From Liolophura sinensis (lineage: Eukaryota; Mollusca; Polyplacophora; Chitonida; Chitonidae): DNA of 64,000 bases. Of this stretch, positions 1-11,818 are shown in pieces. Under the pieces are notes generated by a model. That model was not told the origin of the DNA, did not search any database, and saw only the letters and a program-made list of their open reading frames with translations. Location of the stretch: the NCBI RefSeq assembly GCF_032854445.1, contig NC_088295.1, positions 91,507,805-91,571,804 of the forward strand, given 5' to 3'. A program made the translations under genes and the position numbers. Positions within the stretch are counted from its first letter, which is position 1. Every line of letters starts with the position of its first letter.

Positions 1-404
1 ATTATCTTTATTTACCCAAATCATATAAAGCATTCACCATGTATTATGCTATACGTTTTCAAGTTGTAACAGCATATACATGTATATCTATACCTTTTTT
101 GTCCAGATCTGTGAAAAATGGCCATAAAGAAATCATGTGACACTTTCAAGATGTAATTTTGCACGTTGAAGAAAGTGAAAGCAGCTGCATCACAATTAAA
201 TATAATGGTGAATTTTTTAAAACACTAAAGATTTCAAGAGGGTATTCCCTAGAGGACCCATTCCGTAACATAGTCAAATACAGCTTTTTAATGAGGGAGT
301 CCCATTTCCTGGGATAAAATCAAGACATTGTTGAAAATATAGGCTATATTGGGCTTAATATGACAATAACAAGAACATTGATTGAGGAATACACAGTGGC
401 TTAA
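1..404. other. No gene seen (left edge)
   Basis: AT-rich single-copy-looking DNA with no open frame, repeat unit or splice pair that I can support. If set 1 is a gene, this should be intron upstream of its Ig exon. Confidence 0.5.
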
Positions 405-507
405 TTTGAACCCCCACTATGGATCTGCATGTGACCTTGTTTACCTACAGGGTTAGACAGGGTTTAAACTTAATATATATGGGTTAATAGGTTTTGATCA
501 TGTGCCA

Positions 508-636
508 TTGTCTCTTTCTACACGTGTGACACACAGGTAGTTGTCACTGTAACATTGTGTTACAGTCCTTTGTACAGGAGTGACACAGGTTGCTATGACT
601 GTAATGTTGTCTCTTTGTGCAGGTGTGACACAGAGT
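508..636 (+). repeat. Tandem 3' splice-site repeat before Ig exon, copy A
   Basis: Three successive units read ctttctacacgtgtg, ctttgtacaggagtg and ctttgtgcaggtgtg, each followed by acacag. The last two have a pyrimidine stretch plus AG and could act as alternative acceptors 48 bp apart. This copy has a small extra insertion relative to the partner at 36700. Confidence 0.6.
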
Positions 637-1033
637 ATACAGGTTACAGGTGCTCAGGACTGCAGTATATTCATCGATCCTGACTGTGCAATGTGTCAGA
701 ACTTTGATGATAAGTTTGGAGTTCAACCCAAATACGCCAAGATGGGACAACCCTTAGAGCTGACCTGTGCTGGACAGCTTGCAACGCCACAGTCCCAGAA
801 CAGAGCTATCTGGTACAAGCAGAATGTGAATGACCAACAGAAAGTGATAATTACTGTGAACAAAACAGACTTGGTGTATGATCCTCCGGCTCCAAATGCC
901 TGTACGGTTCTCGGATGCTCCACTCTGACGTATTACCCTCAGAACACAGACCGTGAGCTGAGAATCACCTGTGAAATCAGTTCTGGGAGCTCAGTTGATA
1001 CAGTCAGTGATGAAATGTCCATCTGTGTTGAAG
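623..1033 (+). CDS. Immunoglobulin-domain exon, set 1 (Ig receptor)
   Basis: A 411-nt exon, acceptor ctttgtgcag and donor AAG|GTAAAA, open in the frame that makes both borders phase 1, the usual phase for extracellular Ig exons. The peptide has an Ig pattern: PLELTC (B-strand Cys), AIWYKQ (core Trp) and RELRITC (F-strand Cys), though the usual D-x-x-x-Y-x-C is replaced. Extra cysteines (DC, DCAMC, ACTVLGC) suggest additional disulfides. It should lie in the ectodomain of a membrane receptor, with its neighbours upstream of the window. The paralogue at 36813 has exactly the same length and no frame damage, which argues that both were selected as coding. The frame stays open past the donor to a stop at 1075-1077, so the open frame alone does not define the exon end. 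Confidence 0.85.
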
Positions 1034-1149
1034 GTAAAATCTACAGATATTCTACAGATAAGCATACAAAGTTGTAAGCATGTGAGATCTGATCACAAAC
1101 ATGGTTTGCTTTTCATGGTAAGCTAGATGTTTATTAAACACGTCTCTGA

Positions 1150-1412
1150 TATTCCTTTGGGGAGAGTGCCGAGGTCCAAGGGTTGGACAGCCTTGTTTTT
1201 CGATCTCTAGTCCATTCCGGGAAGGGGTTCAAACCCGGCCTTGGACAGTTCCTGGATGACTATTTGCCTTCCCACCAATATGCCGTGCATATCTGTTCAG
1301 CACATTAGCAAAAGTTTGACAATAACTCGCCAAAGTTTGATGGTTTACCCCGAGCACTTCCGTTTCCTTTACCCATGAGACGAATTATTAAATCCTGTAT
1401 TTCCATAGCTAG
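1150..1412 (+). mobile_element. SINE-like element, family B
   Basis: tRNA-like head with a B-box-like ggttcaaacccgg, then a body containing aatatgccgtgcatat and gtttgacaataact, ending near aaatcctgtatttc. Related copies lie at 37355-37600 and, as a 3' part, at 56205-56345. It lies inside the duplicated block. Confidence 0.55.
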
Positions 1413-1668
1413 GGGACCCTTGCGGCGTAGAGGTTAACTTGCTAGCGCAGAACAATAGCCCATGGACCTCTGGCCAATGCGATCGCTATGTCCTCTCCGG
1501 TCGAACGTTGGAGGGTCGGTCAACCGCCTGCAAATGGTCATGTATTTCCCGTGGGTCTGCCCTGTTTCCTTCTGGCCGCCGTCGTATATGTGAAATAGTA
1601 GTACAGCGTAAAAAAAACAACATTGAACTGAACAAAAACATTTCTATACCCACATTTCATATAGTGTA
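1413..1668 (+). mobile_element. Diverged SINE, family A, plus orientation
   Basis: Starts like a tRNA-derived head (gcggcgtagaggttaac, ccaatgcgatcgctatg) and ends tggccgccgtcgtatatgtg plus a poly-A-like run. These are the hallmarks of the SINE family seen intact at 17021 and 33425. The copy is old and diverged. Confidence 0.55.
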
Positions 1669-1756
1669 GGCCATTTGCTTGTGACTGTTTACTTGGTTCA
1701 TCTAAAAAGACGATGCTAAATGGGTAATTAAATGAGAAATTATCATCAAAGTGGTC

Positions 1757-2352
1757 AGCATGAAAACCTGTATACAGGAAGTAGTCAGCCGCCGTGCATT
1801 ACTGTACAGATATGTACATTGTATATATGAAGTAGTCATCCGCCGTGCATTACTGTATGGATTCGTACATTATATCAAGGAAGTAGTCAGCGGCCGTGCA
1901 TTACCATACGAACACGTACATTGTATACAGGAAATAGTCAGTGGCCGTGCATTACCATACGAACGTGTATATTGTATACATGAAGTATTCAGCGGTCGTG
2001 CATTACCGTATGGATTCGTACATTGTATATATATGAAGTAGTCAGCGGCCGTGCATTACCATAGGAACATGTACATTGTATATATAAAGTAGTCAGCGGC
2101 CGTGCATTACCATGCACACATGTACATTGTATAAAGGAAGTAGTCAATGGCCGTGCATTACCATACAGGTATGTACATTGTATATATGAAGTAGTCAGCG
2201 GCCGCGCATTACCGTATGGATTCGAACATTATATAAAGGAAGTAGTCAACGGCCGTGCATTACCATACGGACATGTCCATTGTATATATGAAGTAGTCAG
2301 CGGCCGTGCATTGCCATACGAACGTGTATATTGTATAAAGGAAGCAGTCAGC
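1757..2352 (+). repeat. 51-bp minisatellite, about 11 units
   Basis: Unit core gaagtagtcagcggccgtgc followed by attaccatacg and a gtacattgtatat stretch. Since 51 is a multiple of three, open frames appear on both strands but are not genes. The same family recurs at 42237-43370, with traces near 4970 and 48590. Confidence 0.9.
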
Positions 2353-2640
2353 GAAACGCAACTTATTGACAAAGACTCTCCTGATCTGCTTCCCGCCCAC
2401 CCCCCACCCCCACCCCCTTCAAAAAAAATAAAAAGGAAACAAAACCAATGTTCGTGGAACACATATCTTAATAATATCTTAATCGAACATATAATACGAC
2501 CTTAATAGCTGTACAAGTAGGCCTACTGACGACAGCTTCACATTACCAAAGCCTCAAACATTCCATGTCTGTGGCTGGTATGAACAAAGCAAAAGCAAGA
2601 ATGATTGCCGGACCCAAATGGACATAAATACGATATAAAC
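2353..2640. repeat. Segment shared with 43520-43790
   Basis: Follows the 51-bp array here and also after 43370. Shared landmarks are aaagactctcctgatctg, a C-rich run, gcgacagctt-like sequence and aagaatgattgccggaccc. It marks the 51-bp array plus this flank as one duplicated block. Confidence 0.65.
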
Positions 2641-4620
2641 ATCTTTACTTTCAATACCCAGGCTACCTGGAACAGCCAAATTGACAACCTCTTTCATACA
2701 GCCAATAAAACTTTACAAGCGAAGACGCATCCGTCGTTTGGTGTATCTTTATCGTATTATTCACAGCCCAGAAATTTGCACTTCATCAGATCATGTTCCC
2801 CCAAAACCCGTATTCTGTAAGATCATCAGATCATATTCCTCCCAGAACAGTAGGCTGAAACCCGTATTCTGTAAGATCATCAGATCATATTACACCCAGA
2901 CCAGCAGCCCGAAACCCGTATTCTGTAAGATCATCAGATCATATTACACCCAGGCCAGCTGCCGGAAACCTGTATTCTGTAAGGTCATCAGATCATATTA
3001 CACCCAGGCCAGTTGCCTGAAACCTGTATTCTGTAAGATCATCAGATCATATTACACCCAGACCAGCAGCCCGAAACCCGTTTTCTGTAAGGTCATCAGA
3101 TCATATTCCTCCCAGAACAGCAGTCCGAATCCCGTTTTATTTAAGATCATCACATCATATTACACCCAGAACAACAGCCCGAAACCCGTTTTCTGTAAGA
3201 TCATCAGATGATATTCCACCCAGAACAGTTGCCTGAAACCCGTATTCTGTAAGGTCATCAGATCCTATTACACCCAGAACAGCTGCCTGAAACCTGTATT
3301 CTGTAAGGTCATCAGATCATATTACACCCAGACCAGCTGCCTGAAACCCGTATTCTGTAAGATAATCACATCATATTACACCCAGACCAGTTGCCTGAAA
3401 CTCGTATTCTGTAAGATCATCAGATGATATTCCACCCAGAACAACAGCGCGAAACCCGTATTTTGTAAGATCATCACATCATATTCCTCCCAGAACAGCA
3501 GCCCGAAACCCGTATTCTGTAAGATCACATCATATTCCTCCCAGAACAACAGCCAAAAACCCTTATTTTGTAAGATCATCAGGTCATATTCCATCCAGAA
3601 CAGTAGCCCGAAACCCGTATTTTGTAAGATCGTCAGATCATATTCCACCCAGAACAGCAGCCCAAAACCCGTATTCTGTAAGATCATCACATCATATTCC
3701 TACCAGAATAGCAGCCCAAAACCCGTATTTTGTTAGATCATCAGATCATATTCCATCCAGAACAGTAGCCCGAAACCCGTGTTCTGTAAGATCATCAGAT
3801 CATATTCCACCCAGAACAGCAGCCCAAAACCCGTATTCTGTAAGATCATCACATCATATTCCTCCCAGAATAGCAGCCCAAAACCCGTATTTTGTAAGAT
3901 CATCAGATCATATTCCATCCAGAACAGTAGCCCGAAACCCGTTTTCTGTAAGATCATCAGATCATATTCCACCCAGAACAGTAGGGTGAAACCCGTATTC
4001 TGTAAGATCATCAGATCATATTCCTTCCAGAACATCAGCCCCAAAGCCGTATTCTGTAAGATCACATCACATTCCTCCCAGAACAACAGCCCAAAACCCG
4101 TATTTTGTAAGATCATCAAATCATATTACACCCAGAACAGCATTCCGAAACCCGGATTCTGTAAGAGCACCAAATCAACTAGTTCCGATGTGTTATAGAA
4201 CAGTAAATTTCAAAATAACGTTTTTACCTGCTACCAATTTTGAGCAGAATACGTGACCCGAATGTATCATGGCGCTGTCATCGACTGAAGAATTTAAGGC
4301 AAAACTAAATAACATCTTCAGTTTATCGAAAATACCATGCTGGTACTTAGTGAGAAGCAGATCATGCAATATTTTGTTAGCTAAACTTAGAAACGGGTGC
4401 AGTAGTTTAAATGAAGACCTGTTTAACAACCACACGACGTACAGGCCGGACTGTGAGTGCGGACATGTTATAATCGACAGAACACTATATAATTTGCTGT
4501 TATTTATATAAAGAAGGACGTGATATGTTACAAAACAATATTAGACAGTCAGGACATATAGGAGAGATCACTGCTACTTTACTTATCTATTACTCCATCG
4601 CTCTACATAATCCTGCACCG
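2641..4620 (+). mobile_element. LINE fragment (C-terminal ORF2), copy 1
   Basis: 5'-truncated non-LTR retrotransposon. The frame at 2720-2800 reads RRIRRLVYLYRIIH, typical of the segment after the reverse transcriptase in Jockey/CR1-like elements. After the VNTR, 4260-4510 gives LSSTEEFKAKLNNIF and then GCSSLNEDLF with a CECGH zinc-knuckle-like motif. Copies 2 and 3 at 37.6 and 44.9 kb share all of this. The clade is not certain. Confidence 0.7.
2795..4170 (+). repeat. 54-bp VNTR within LINE copy 1, about 25 units
   Basis: Unit core gtattctgtaagatcatcag then atcatattacacccagacca and gcagcccgaaaccc. It is embedded between two parts of the LINE ORF2 C-terminus. In the LINE frame the unit reads RNPYSVRSSDHITPRTAA. 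A few units are 5 bp short (aagatcacatcat), which breaks the frame. Confidence 0.9.
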
Positions 4621-6809
4621 AAATAAAATTTTTTTCCCATTATATGTGTTAAATTACCATCATCTTGTGGTATTCCTGTATGAAAACGGAGCAACAATAT
4701 AAGTGTAATGCTTAACTTTGTCCGTAGCTAAATAAAATATGTTTAAACCAAGGTACTGGGTGTACATTATTGTATAAAAAAAGCCACTCCACTAATAGTA
4801 ACAAAGAAAAAAATCAATAAAGCCTTTATTATTTTTAATTAATTTCATTTACTGCGTGTCTGATAACTGTTCACTAGGTTGAATTGAAAAACACGGTGCT
4901 AAATGGGTTAATATAGGAAACAGATATTTTCTAGAAAGGTCAGTATAAAAGCCTGCGGGAGGTAAAAATAGTCAGCGGCAATGCATGACATTTCACGTAT
5001 ACGATGACGGAATCCTGGCAGAACGCGGGGAAACTCACGCGCTTCCTCAGGTTGCTGCACCCACATGTACAACTGGAGAGGAATCCTATATGAATTTGCC
5101 GACTAATACACAGGCGAACTGCACACTCTATCCATTGCCGACTTTTTCCTGTTTTCAGTAACCATTCTCTTGCTTTCATGAGGGACCTTATCATCAAACA
5201 CTCAGTAATGTAATGTCTCTCTGTCTACTTATGCATTTGACAACACTACAAATATATCTACGGTGTTGAAAAACGATAATACTCGCATATTATTTTCGCA
5301 CGCATTAATCACCCCGTAATTAGTGCTTATAAATTGATGTGTTCTCTGGCAACTGTGCCACTCAGCTATCGTTAACCATCATCTGTTGTAACGGCATTAT
5401 TATCAGGGACGAGCACTTTGAAGACATGGCCTGCTGACCTCGACCTCCCAGACAGTGATAACCCTCACACAACATCAAACAAAGAAACACCAACACTCAT
5501 ATTAATGAATTTAATACACATAACTGAAAAATCTAATCTAAATAGTATACCACATACACAGTATGTAAAACAGTACACAGCAACAAATTATAGTTTCTTA
5601 AGGAGATTTGAGCAGACAGTTCCGGCACAAACGGAGTCTCGATGGCTAGTCACAGTCCACAGGAATAGGTAAATCCACAGTTCTCAGCTGAAAGATAGCA
5701 CTGGCATCCAGTGGACAATCAGTCGTACTTAAAGGCACATTACCAAATGGTTAATATCCAACCTCGCTATAGGTCACAAACTCCACCCTTGGTAACTAAA
5801 GTCTAAAGTCTACATGTATGCCACTAGTGCATCTAGATGGAAAATTCTGACATTCATCGCAATTAACACATCGAGCCCATCCCCACCTCTTAAAAAAAAA
5901 TTTCAGCACATTTCCGAACTCCAACTCGATGAAGTTTACGCTAACGGCACCCAAACTTCCCTGCATGAAAAATAGAAGTTCTTTTTTACGTCATACTGGT
6001 TTCAATTTTTCGGCAGTCAGTGTGACCACAAGAAAGCGATTTAATTAGTTTTATGAACCCAGTGTTACGATGAATGTCAAAAATTTAAAATGGCACACTG
6101 AGTCAATCTAGATTGACAAGTATGCCAACTAATGCTAACATTCCAGTCCTTACGTCTTGACACAAACTGTGTCACAGCGCCAACTCCGGCATAATTGGGA
6201 TAAAAGTGCGTCACATAATAAAATCAGTGAACGTGAGCGAAGAAAACACTTCCTAGATGTATCATCGTACAGTAAAAATAGAGCTTTCAAAACTACGTCA
6301 TATTATTAGCGTGAAGGCTTCACTAGCTCTCAGTAAAAAATTCCCTTCTTTCGAAATGGACTTTCCCGTTTCGGCACTCTACAGCCGCCGTTGTATAGTG
6401 CTCTCTATAGGCTGCAAACTAACACCTGCGAGCTGGGTAGATACGCTCGAACAACATACTAGAATCGTCTACCTTCGATGGACTTAAATGGAAACTTGTT
6501 TACAATAACTCATAGTTGATTCTTGAAAGGACGACCTATTTACTATACAGAGAATATCGCATATCGCTCGGGCTAAATGTACTCGAACACAGAGGCAGGC
6601 TTTAAACTGTAAACACCCCCAGCTCAAAGACTTCTTTCATGGCCATACTTGCAGTTGTGAAGTGTGGAAGCCGGTTGAGGACACCTCGGCCCGCGGCAGA
6701 GGGACGGTGCAAATCGCGCGCGAGTGGTACCATTTTCTTGCCGCGGCATGTGACCCGCTCGTGAACGGAACCGTCCTCGAATGGGCACGAGAACGGTTCC
6801 ATTCGAGCT
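4621..6809. other. No gene seen; intronic or intergenic
   Basis: AT-rich sequence with scattered stops in all frames. About 5285-5325 (cgcacgcattaatcacc) is shared with 51770-51800, so an old duplicated fragment is present. A trace of the 51-bp unit (agtcagcggcaatgcatgac) lies near 4970. Open frames up to 84 codons have no recognisable content. Confidence 0.5.
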
Positions 6810-7200
6810 CGATTTACTCCGTCCTCGCACCGCGGGCCACGATCAGCGAGCCGCAGAGCGAGATGTCCGCATCCGGCTTCAGTATAATGGTCTGTAAAAC
6901 TTCTTACTTCGCACAGACCAGATGCTCCCATTTTCGTTGAACTGCAGTGGAAACACGCCGGTGTCGCTTCAGCCCTTGTGCTAAAGTGTTGAGTCTTTTC
7001 CCGAATAAATTCGTTTCCCGGCTACTTAGTGACACGATACGGAAATATATGTTGTCAGTAACAATCAGAATCAAATTAAAAGCTCTGGCGACTGTGTCAC
7101 AAAGCGACTTCGGACTTAAATCTAAATCCAAAATAAACTCCCACATACGAGCATCAAATCAATGAAAGTATGGCCGATAATTCTAGGTCTTTGTAGTACA
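6810..7200 (+). repeat. Unclassified interspersed repeat R, copy 1
   Basis: GC-rich start (ccgcgggccacgatcagcga), then gcacagaccagatgctccc and an AT-rich end with ttagtgacacgatacgg. The same order is found at 10250-10700. Parts recur at 9640-9760 and 50925-51000. Several small open frames here are shared only through the repeat and are not genes. Confidence 0.7.
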
Positions 7201-7279
7201 TTTCAGCCGAGTTTGCAGCAAAATGAAACAAATGAAGTGTGGAAAATGAATTATATTATGTTGTTCTTTTCTTTTCAAG

Positions 7280-7312
7280 GTTTGATCTCTGTAACAACAA
7301 CCACCAGGGCAG
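7280..7312 (+). CDS. Stalk micro-exon 1, set 1 (33 nt)
   Basis: Acceptor ttcttttcttttcaag, exon of 33 nt, donor GCAG|GTGAGT. Entered in phase 1 it encodes LISVTTTTRA and leaves in phase 1, so it can be included or skipped without changing frame. The Thr run suits an O-glycosylated stalk between Ig domain and membrane. Its paralogue is the 39-nt exon at 44101, which shares the start gtttgatctctgta. No homologous protein can be checked here. Confidence 0.65.
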
Positions 7313-7845
7313 GTGAGTGTGAATGCATACGTGTTTGTGAGTAGATTCTATCCTTTCACTCTACAGTCGCGTTATGGTCTCCCCATTGGTTAGTTTAACT
7401 TCAGGTATTAAGTGCCCCTACTTGTAAAGATGAATCTCCGAGGAAACGATCTGTGGAAAGTCATCGTGATAAAATTATCAGAATACATTAGTCTTTGTTG
7501 GTCGTTTGTATAGTATGTCCGATCATACTACTAATGAGGTAAACATGAATATAATTATATAAGCTGTGAACACAGCAGATGTGTCCTGAACATAGTTATG
7601 GTCCAAGAAAGAGTTAGCTTGTCTCTTTTCCTACTCCTGTGAAGACAGTTAGCAGTTAGTTGTTAGGAGCTGGCTATTTGCTATTTATAAAATTGTTTGA
7701 TTACTAGTATTCCATAAATATTTGAGGACGGCTACCCAATAAATAGTTAACTGCTTACTAGTGTCTTCACATACAGTATTTCCTTTATGAGTACAATGTA
7801 AAACATTAATCAAATAAATAAATAAATCATCTTTTTCCCTTCAAG

Positions 7846-7858
7846 ATGTAACCGACAG
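7846..7858 (+). pseudogene. Broken stalk micro-exon (13 nt)
   Basis: Begins like the other stalk exons (ttcaag|ATGTRACCGACAG) but meets GTGAGT after 13 nt. Compared with 9408 it lacks 20 nt lying between two CAG triplets, as expected for a deletion between short direct repeats. A 13-nt exon would shift the frame, so it is probably skipped or dead. Confidence 0.55.
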
Positions 7859-8838
7859 GTGAGTATTACAGTACATGTATACTTGTAAATAGATTCCTTT
7901 CTCATCATTGTCTTTTCATTAGCTAATTTACCCCAGATAGACACGAACAGTAGAAAAAAAACCAACCTCGCTTCCTTTATTTTTGTAAACATACCGCACG
8001 GGGGAAATAATCATGTTCACGTGACCACGACATCCTGAGACAGTAAATAGTGGCCAACCGAAGCACTAGCAAAACCTCGAATATAATCGTTTTATGTAAA
8101 ATCAGCAAAATAAAATTAGATAATGCCGTTTACTTCCTTAATACGTCTTGCAAACTTCTTTTCCTGCCACTGTATTGCTCTTGGACGTGTGATATGTATG
8201 CATGTGTCGTGTCACTGCACATTTTGACTTGCATTACCTCCTCGGTGCTTCTTTATTTGTGTTGGGGATTCAGTTATCAAGACAGATTAAATGTGATTTC
8301 CCGCCCTGTTTGATTCAGTAGTTACACATATATATTTGATATACACATTTTGTACAGCAAACAATAGGTCAGCTGATAAATGAACACTGGCTTTATTGTT
8401 GAAGTTAAACGTAAATATCTTCAAAGAAACAGTTTTCGGACAACAGCGCATACACATGTCAGAAAATATTTCTTTGGTATAGTTTAAGTACATGCAAAGA
8501 CAATAATATTGTCTGTTTCTGTTTTTACGGCAGTAAACAGAAAGTAGAAATGGAGGGACTGACATTGTTGTTTTGAGTATCTACTTACGTAAATTATCCT
8601 AAAATCAGTTTTAAGCAGCCAAAATTGTACAAATTCATAAACTCATTCACGAATTTAAGGAAAGATAGACGTCAACATGAGAGAATAAATACATTGGTTT
8701 TGTGAGTAGATACCTTCACTCGTCCGTTTTGCTGCACTCCGATTGTAAGTGTATATATAAGCTTAAAACACATCGGAATTCCTCGTAATATTATATACTA
8801 GTCCAACAAAGGCATTACTTTTGTCTGTTTCCTTCAAG

Positions 8839-8871
8839 ATGTGACCCGCAGACAAACCACTCGTGGCCCAG
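8839..8871 (+). CDS. Stalk micro-exon 2, set 1 (33 nt)
   Basis: Acceptor tttccttcaag, donor CCAG|GTGAGT, 33 nt, phase 1 to phase 1. The first codon is completed as GAT (Asp), then VTRRQTTRGP. It is a close relative of 9408, 11786 and 44633, with the same acceptor context (gtctgtttccttcaag), so the exon and its 3' splice site were copied together. Confidence 0.65.
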
Positions 8872-9407
8872 GTGAGTATAATTACTTGTGTAGTTCTGAG
8901 TAGATTGTCTCCCTAATAGTTAGTTTCTCTTCATTGTGAAGGGGAATATACCTTCAATGGGTGACACAACAAATAATGCCAAGACGAAGGTCTAGCAAAA
9001 CCTGGGGTATTACACTTTGGAAAGGCTTTGTAGAAAGTCTTGTAGAAAGTTTTAAACGTTACCGATGTCAATAATTGTCCTGATGACAATCTGATATAAG
9101 TATGTCGTTTCCTTCATATTTTGGCTGAATTACCTGATAGATGATCCTCTAGTCTAACCACCGATTAAATTTTCAATGTACATGCATGAAATAATGTCAG
9201 AAATAACAATATACCAGAAAACAAAATATACGCAAATAGATAAATAGAAAAAAGTCGTATTCACGGAGAAAAAAAAAAGAAAAATAGAAATAAAAGAAAT
9301 ATGGCCAGTACCGCATACAGTGAAGTGTACATCAGTGTAGATATATGTCTGCGATGTGACTGAAGTACAAGAAACACACTACTTTTGTCTGTTTTGTTTC
9401 CTTCAAG

Positions 9408-9440
9408 ATGTGACCGACAGACGAGCGTCTCCTGGGCCAG
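9408..9440 (+). CDS. Stalk micro-exon 3, set 1 (33 nt)
   Basis: Acceptor gtttccttcaag, donor GCCAG|GTTAGT, 33 nt, phase 1 to 1. Encodes D-VTDRRASPGP, a proline- and charge-rich stalk segment. It is the best reference for the deleted copy at 7846. Confidence 0.65.
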
Positions 9441-9639
9441 GTTAGTACAAATACATGTGTATCTCTGAGTAAATTGTGTATCTACATCTGTAGTTGTGTG
9501 GGGATTCCTTTCTTTTTCACTTTAGTTTTTAAACATATTTCGTTTAGTTGCACACGTGTTTCCTTGCGATTTCATTGTTTGGATTGTGCTACTCCATTAA
9601 CGTTTTTGCAGCTGTCCTAGTGATTTATTTATTTACAGA

Positions 9640-9760
9640 ATAAAATTGTTACTAGGTTACACGATACAAAAATATATTTTATCAGTAACAATCATAATCA
9701 AATTAAAAGCCCTGGCAACTGTGTCACAAAGGGATTTCGGAATTAAAGGAGAAGAAGCAT
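9640..9760 (+). repeat. Repeat R, partial copy
   Basis: About 120 bp matching the 3' part of repeat R (acacgatacaaaaatat, ggcaactgtgtcacaaag). No gene content. Confidence 0.6.
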
Positions 9761-10249
9761 AATTTTGCGATTTTTCTCTCGCAACACGCAAAGCCTGAAA
9801 ACGGCAAACCGGGAATAAATCGCAAGCTCCATCGCGCCCTCCATCTTTCCCACCCTGTAATTTATGGTGGGGGTGTGTTGCCTCTCAGTCAGTGAAAGTC
9901 GTTAAAACTGCCGGCTTGTTCGTGTAAACTCGCAACCTACGTCCACATTCGGGTTTCCCGATCGTCAAGCGGAAAACCAACTGTACTGTTTGCTACCTTG
10001 TGGGAAGAAAAGTTCTACCGGAAATGTACGAACTGCACTTCGGCGATTTCCGACGGCAATTCTCCTCCTAACACAGAAGACTCCGGGACTAGATCTTACA
10101 CCAAATGGAGCCGCCCTCAGCGGAGATTGGCGCTGGCTTTATTTATAATTTATCAACTTGAGGTACATATTAAAAATTTTTATGGCATGCACCTGCGATG
10201 AAATGCATGCTCTTTTCAATTGTATTTGTTTGATATTTAAGTTTTCTTC
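9761..10249. other. No gene seen
   Basis: Intronic sequence between repeat R copies. A 67-codon open frame at 9998 has no recognisable motif and no splice or phase support. Confidence 0.4.
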
Positions 10250-10700
10250 TCCGCGGGCCGCGGGCCGCGGGCCACGACCAGCGGGCCACAGAGCGAGATG
10301 TCCGCATCCGGCATCCATATAATGGTCTGTAAAACTTCTTACTTCGCACAGACCAGATGCTCCCGTTTTCGTTGAACTGCAACGGTCACATGAAGGACGT
10401 GCCGATATTGACGTTTTTTGACTAGGTTATCACCCTTGTTCGGCAGTGGAAACACTCCGGTGTCGCTTCAGCCTTTGTGCTGATGTGTTGAGTCTTTTGC
10501 CGAATAAATTCGTTACAAGGTTACTTAGTGACACGATACGGAAATATATGTTGTCAGTAACAATCAGAATCAAATTAAAAGCTCTGGCGACAGTGTCACA
10601 AAGTAATTTCGGACTTAAGTCTGAACCCAAAGAATACTCCTATATATGAGGATCAATCAACGAAAATATGGTCGATAATTCCAGGTCTTGTAGTACATTT
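10250..10700 (+). repeat. Repeat R, copy 2
   Basis: Matches 6810-7200 in order: a triplicated ccgcgggc run, gcagagatgtccgcatcc-like sequence, gcacagaccagatgctccc, then ttagtgacacgatacgg and gtagtacatttcagcc. Confidence 0.7.
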
Positions 10701-11200
10701 CAGCCAAGTTTTGCAGCAAGATAAAACAAACTTCTTACTGGCAAAGACTCTCCAATTCTGTAATACACAGATTATTATACAAGGAATTGTGGATGGTCTC
10801 TTCAGATATACTAGGAAAAACAATGCACCACAAAATTAACATCACTCGTCGGTCAATAAAACAAAATGAAAAAAAATGATAAATCAATAAGTGAACTTAG
10901 AAAATAATCCAAGTCTTCAGAATAATAGTGTTTATGGACACAAAGTACTTCAGCCAATATGGTGCACGGGCATACACACGTAGAGAACCGTGCAAGGGGA
11001 ACAACACCACAGATATATTTATAATTAGCTACCTCAGTATGAGATTGATCACTAACACGCAGATCTGCTGGGCCAGCGAGTGCATAGGGCCTAAGCATAG
11101 CCGAGATTGTGTGCTCGACAAAACAAACCAGTTTGATCAAAATCACTTTCCGACTGATGTTTAACATACACACTGTTGTTCTCGGGTAACCGGTATGTTT
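10701..11200. repeat. Segment shared with 43830-44040 and 51600-51800
   Basis: Shared landmarks are a cact-cgtc-gtcaat stretch, gtacttcagccaatatg and caacaccacagatatat. The same order precedes stalk exon 44101 and lies upstream of TM exon 52236, so intron blocks of this locus have been copied around. Confidence 0.6.
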
Positions 11201-11785
11201 GAATACTGAGATATCATCCATATGTCACAACTACACGTGTTTTGCAACCGGCATGACGATGTCACCTGTGTAGCCTACACGCTCCCGCATACCCTTGACG
11301 TGCAAAAACAACAGCAGCAGACCGTTATGAACGGCGCAAACGCCTTGTGGCTTAGAAAATGCGGCTCACGAAATAAATCCAATTGTTCTGCATCTTCTGC
11401 GCCCAAAGTTCGTATTCTGGAGCTTGCGGCGTTTCCTTCTTCAAAACAATGGACAAACATTTCCCACAGTTTGGAAAGGAAGTAAACTATTAGATAACAT
11501 CATGTTATTCCTGAAAATTAAATTATGAGGATTGACTGTAATGCTGGTATGTTTTAGTTTTATTGGTATAAACGAAAAACACGGTGTGCAAACTTCACAG
11601 TGGTTTTCTCGTTTATACTCCAATAAAACTAAAAAATATTAGTCAATCGTTAAGTAAATTACTTCCTTTCTCGCTGCTGTCTAATTACAATAGTAAGTAT
11701 GTATTTGTAAACTAAGAGCGCAACTGATATATCCTCAACATAGTTACAGATAAAGAAATAATTTACCTGTTCTATTTCGCTCAAG

Positions 11786-11818
11786 ATGTGACCGACAGAA
11801 AAGCCACTCCTGAACCAG
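11786..11818 (+). CDS. Stalk micro-exon 4, set 1 (33 nt)
   Basis: Acceptor tatttcgctcaag, donor CCAG|GTGAAT, 33 nt, phase 1 to 1. Encodes D-VTDRKATPEP. It is the last stalk unit before the TM exon 545 bp downstream. Its weaker donor could make inclusion variable. Confidence 0.6.

Larger units (their letters stand above)
405..1412 (+). repeat. Segmental duplication, copy A (pairs with 36608-37594)
   Basis: From about 405 the sequence tracks 36608 onward nearly base for base (both contain ccactatggatctgcatgtg). It runs through the Ig exon and on into the following SINE-like element. The exon part is about 97% identical by eye and the flanks are more diverged. This places two copies of the same exon-plus-intron block 36.2 kb apart on the same strand. 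Confidence 0.8.

Noticed and set aside
2681-4198. Frames reading KPVFCKIIRSYYTQ repeats
   Set aside because: Shifted reading of the LINE VNTR. The LINE frame is the one reading RNPYSVRSSDHITPRTAA.
6602-6940. Overlapping 109- and 92-codon frames
   Set aside because: GC-rich start of repeat R and its flank. Frames on both strands arise from GC content and are not preserved in the second copy.
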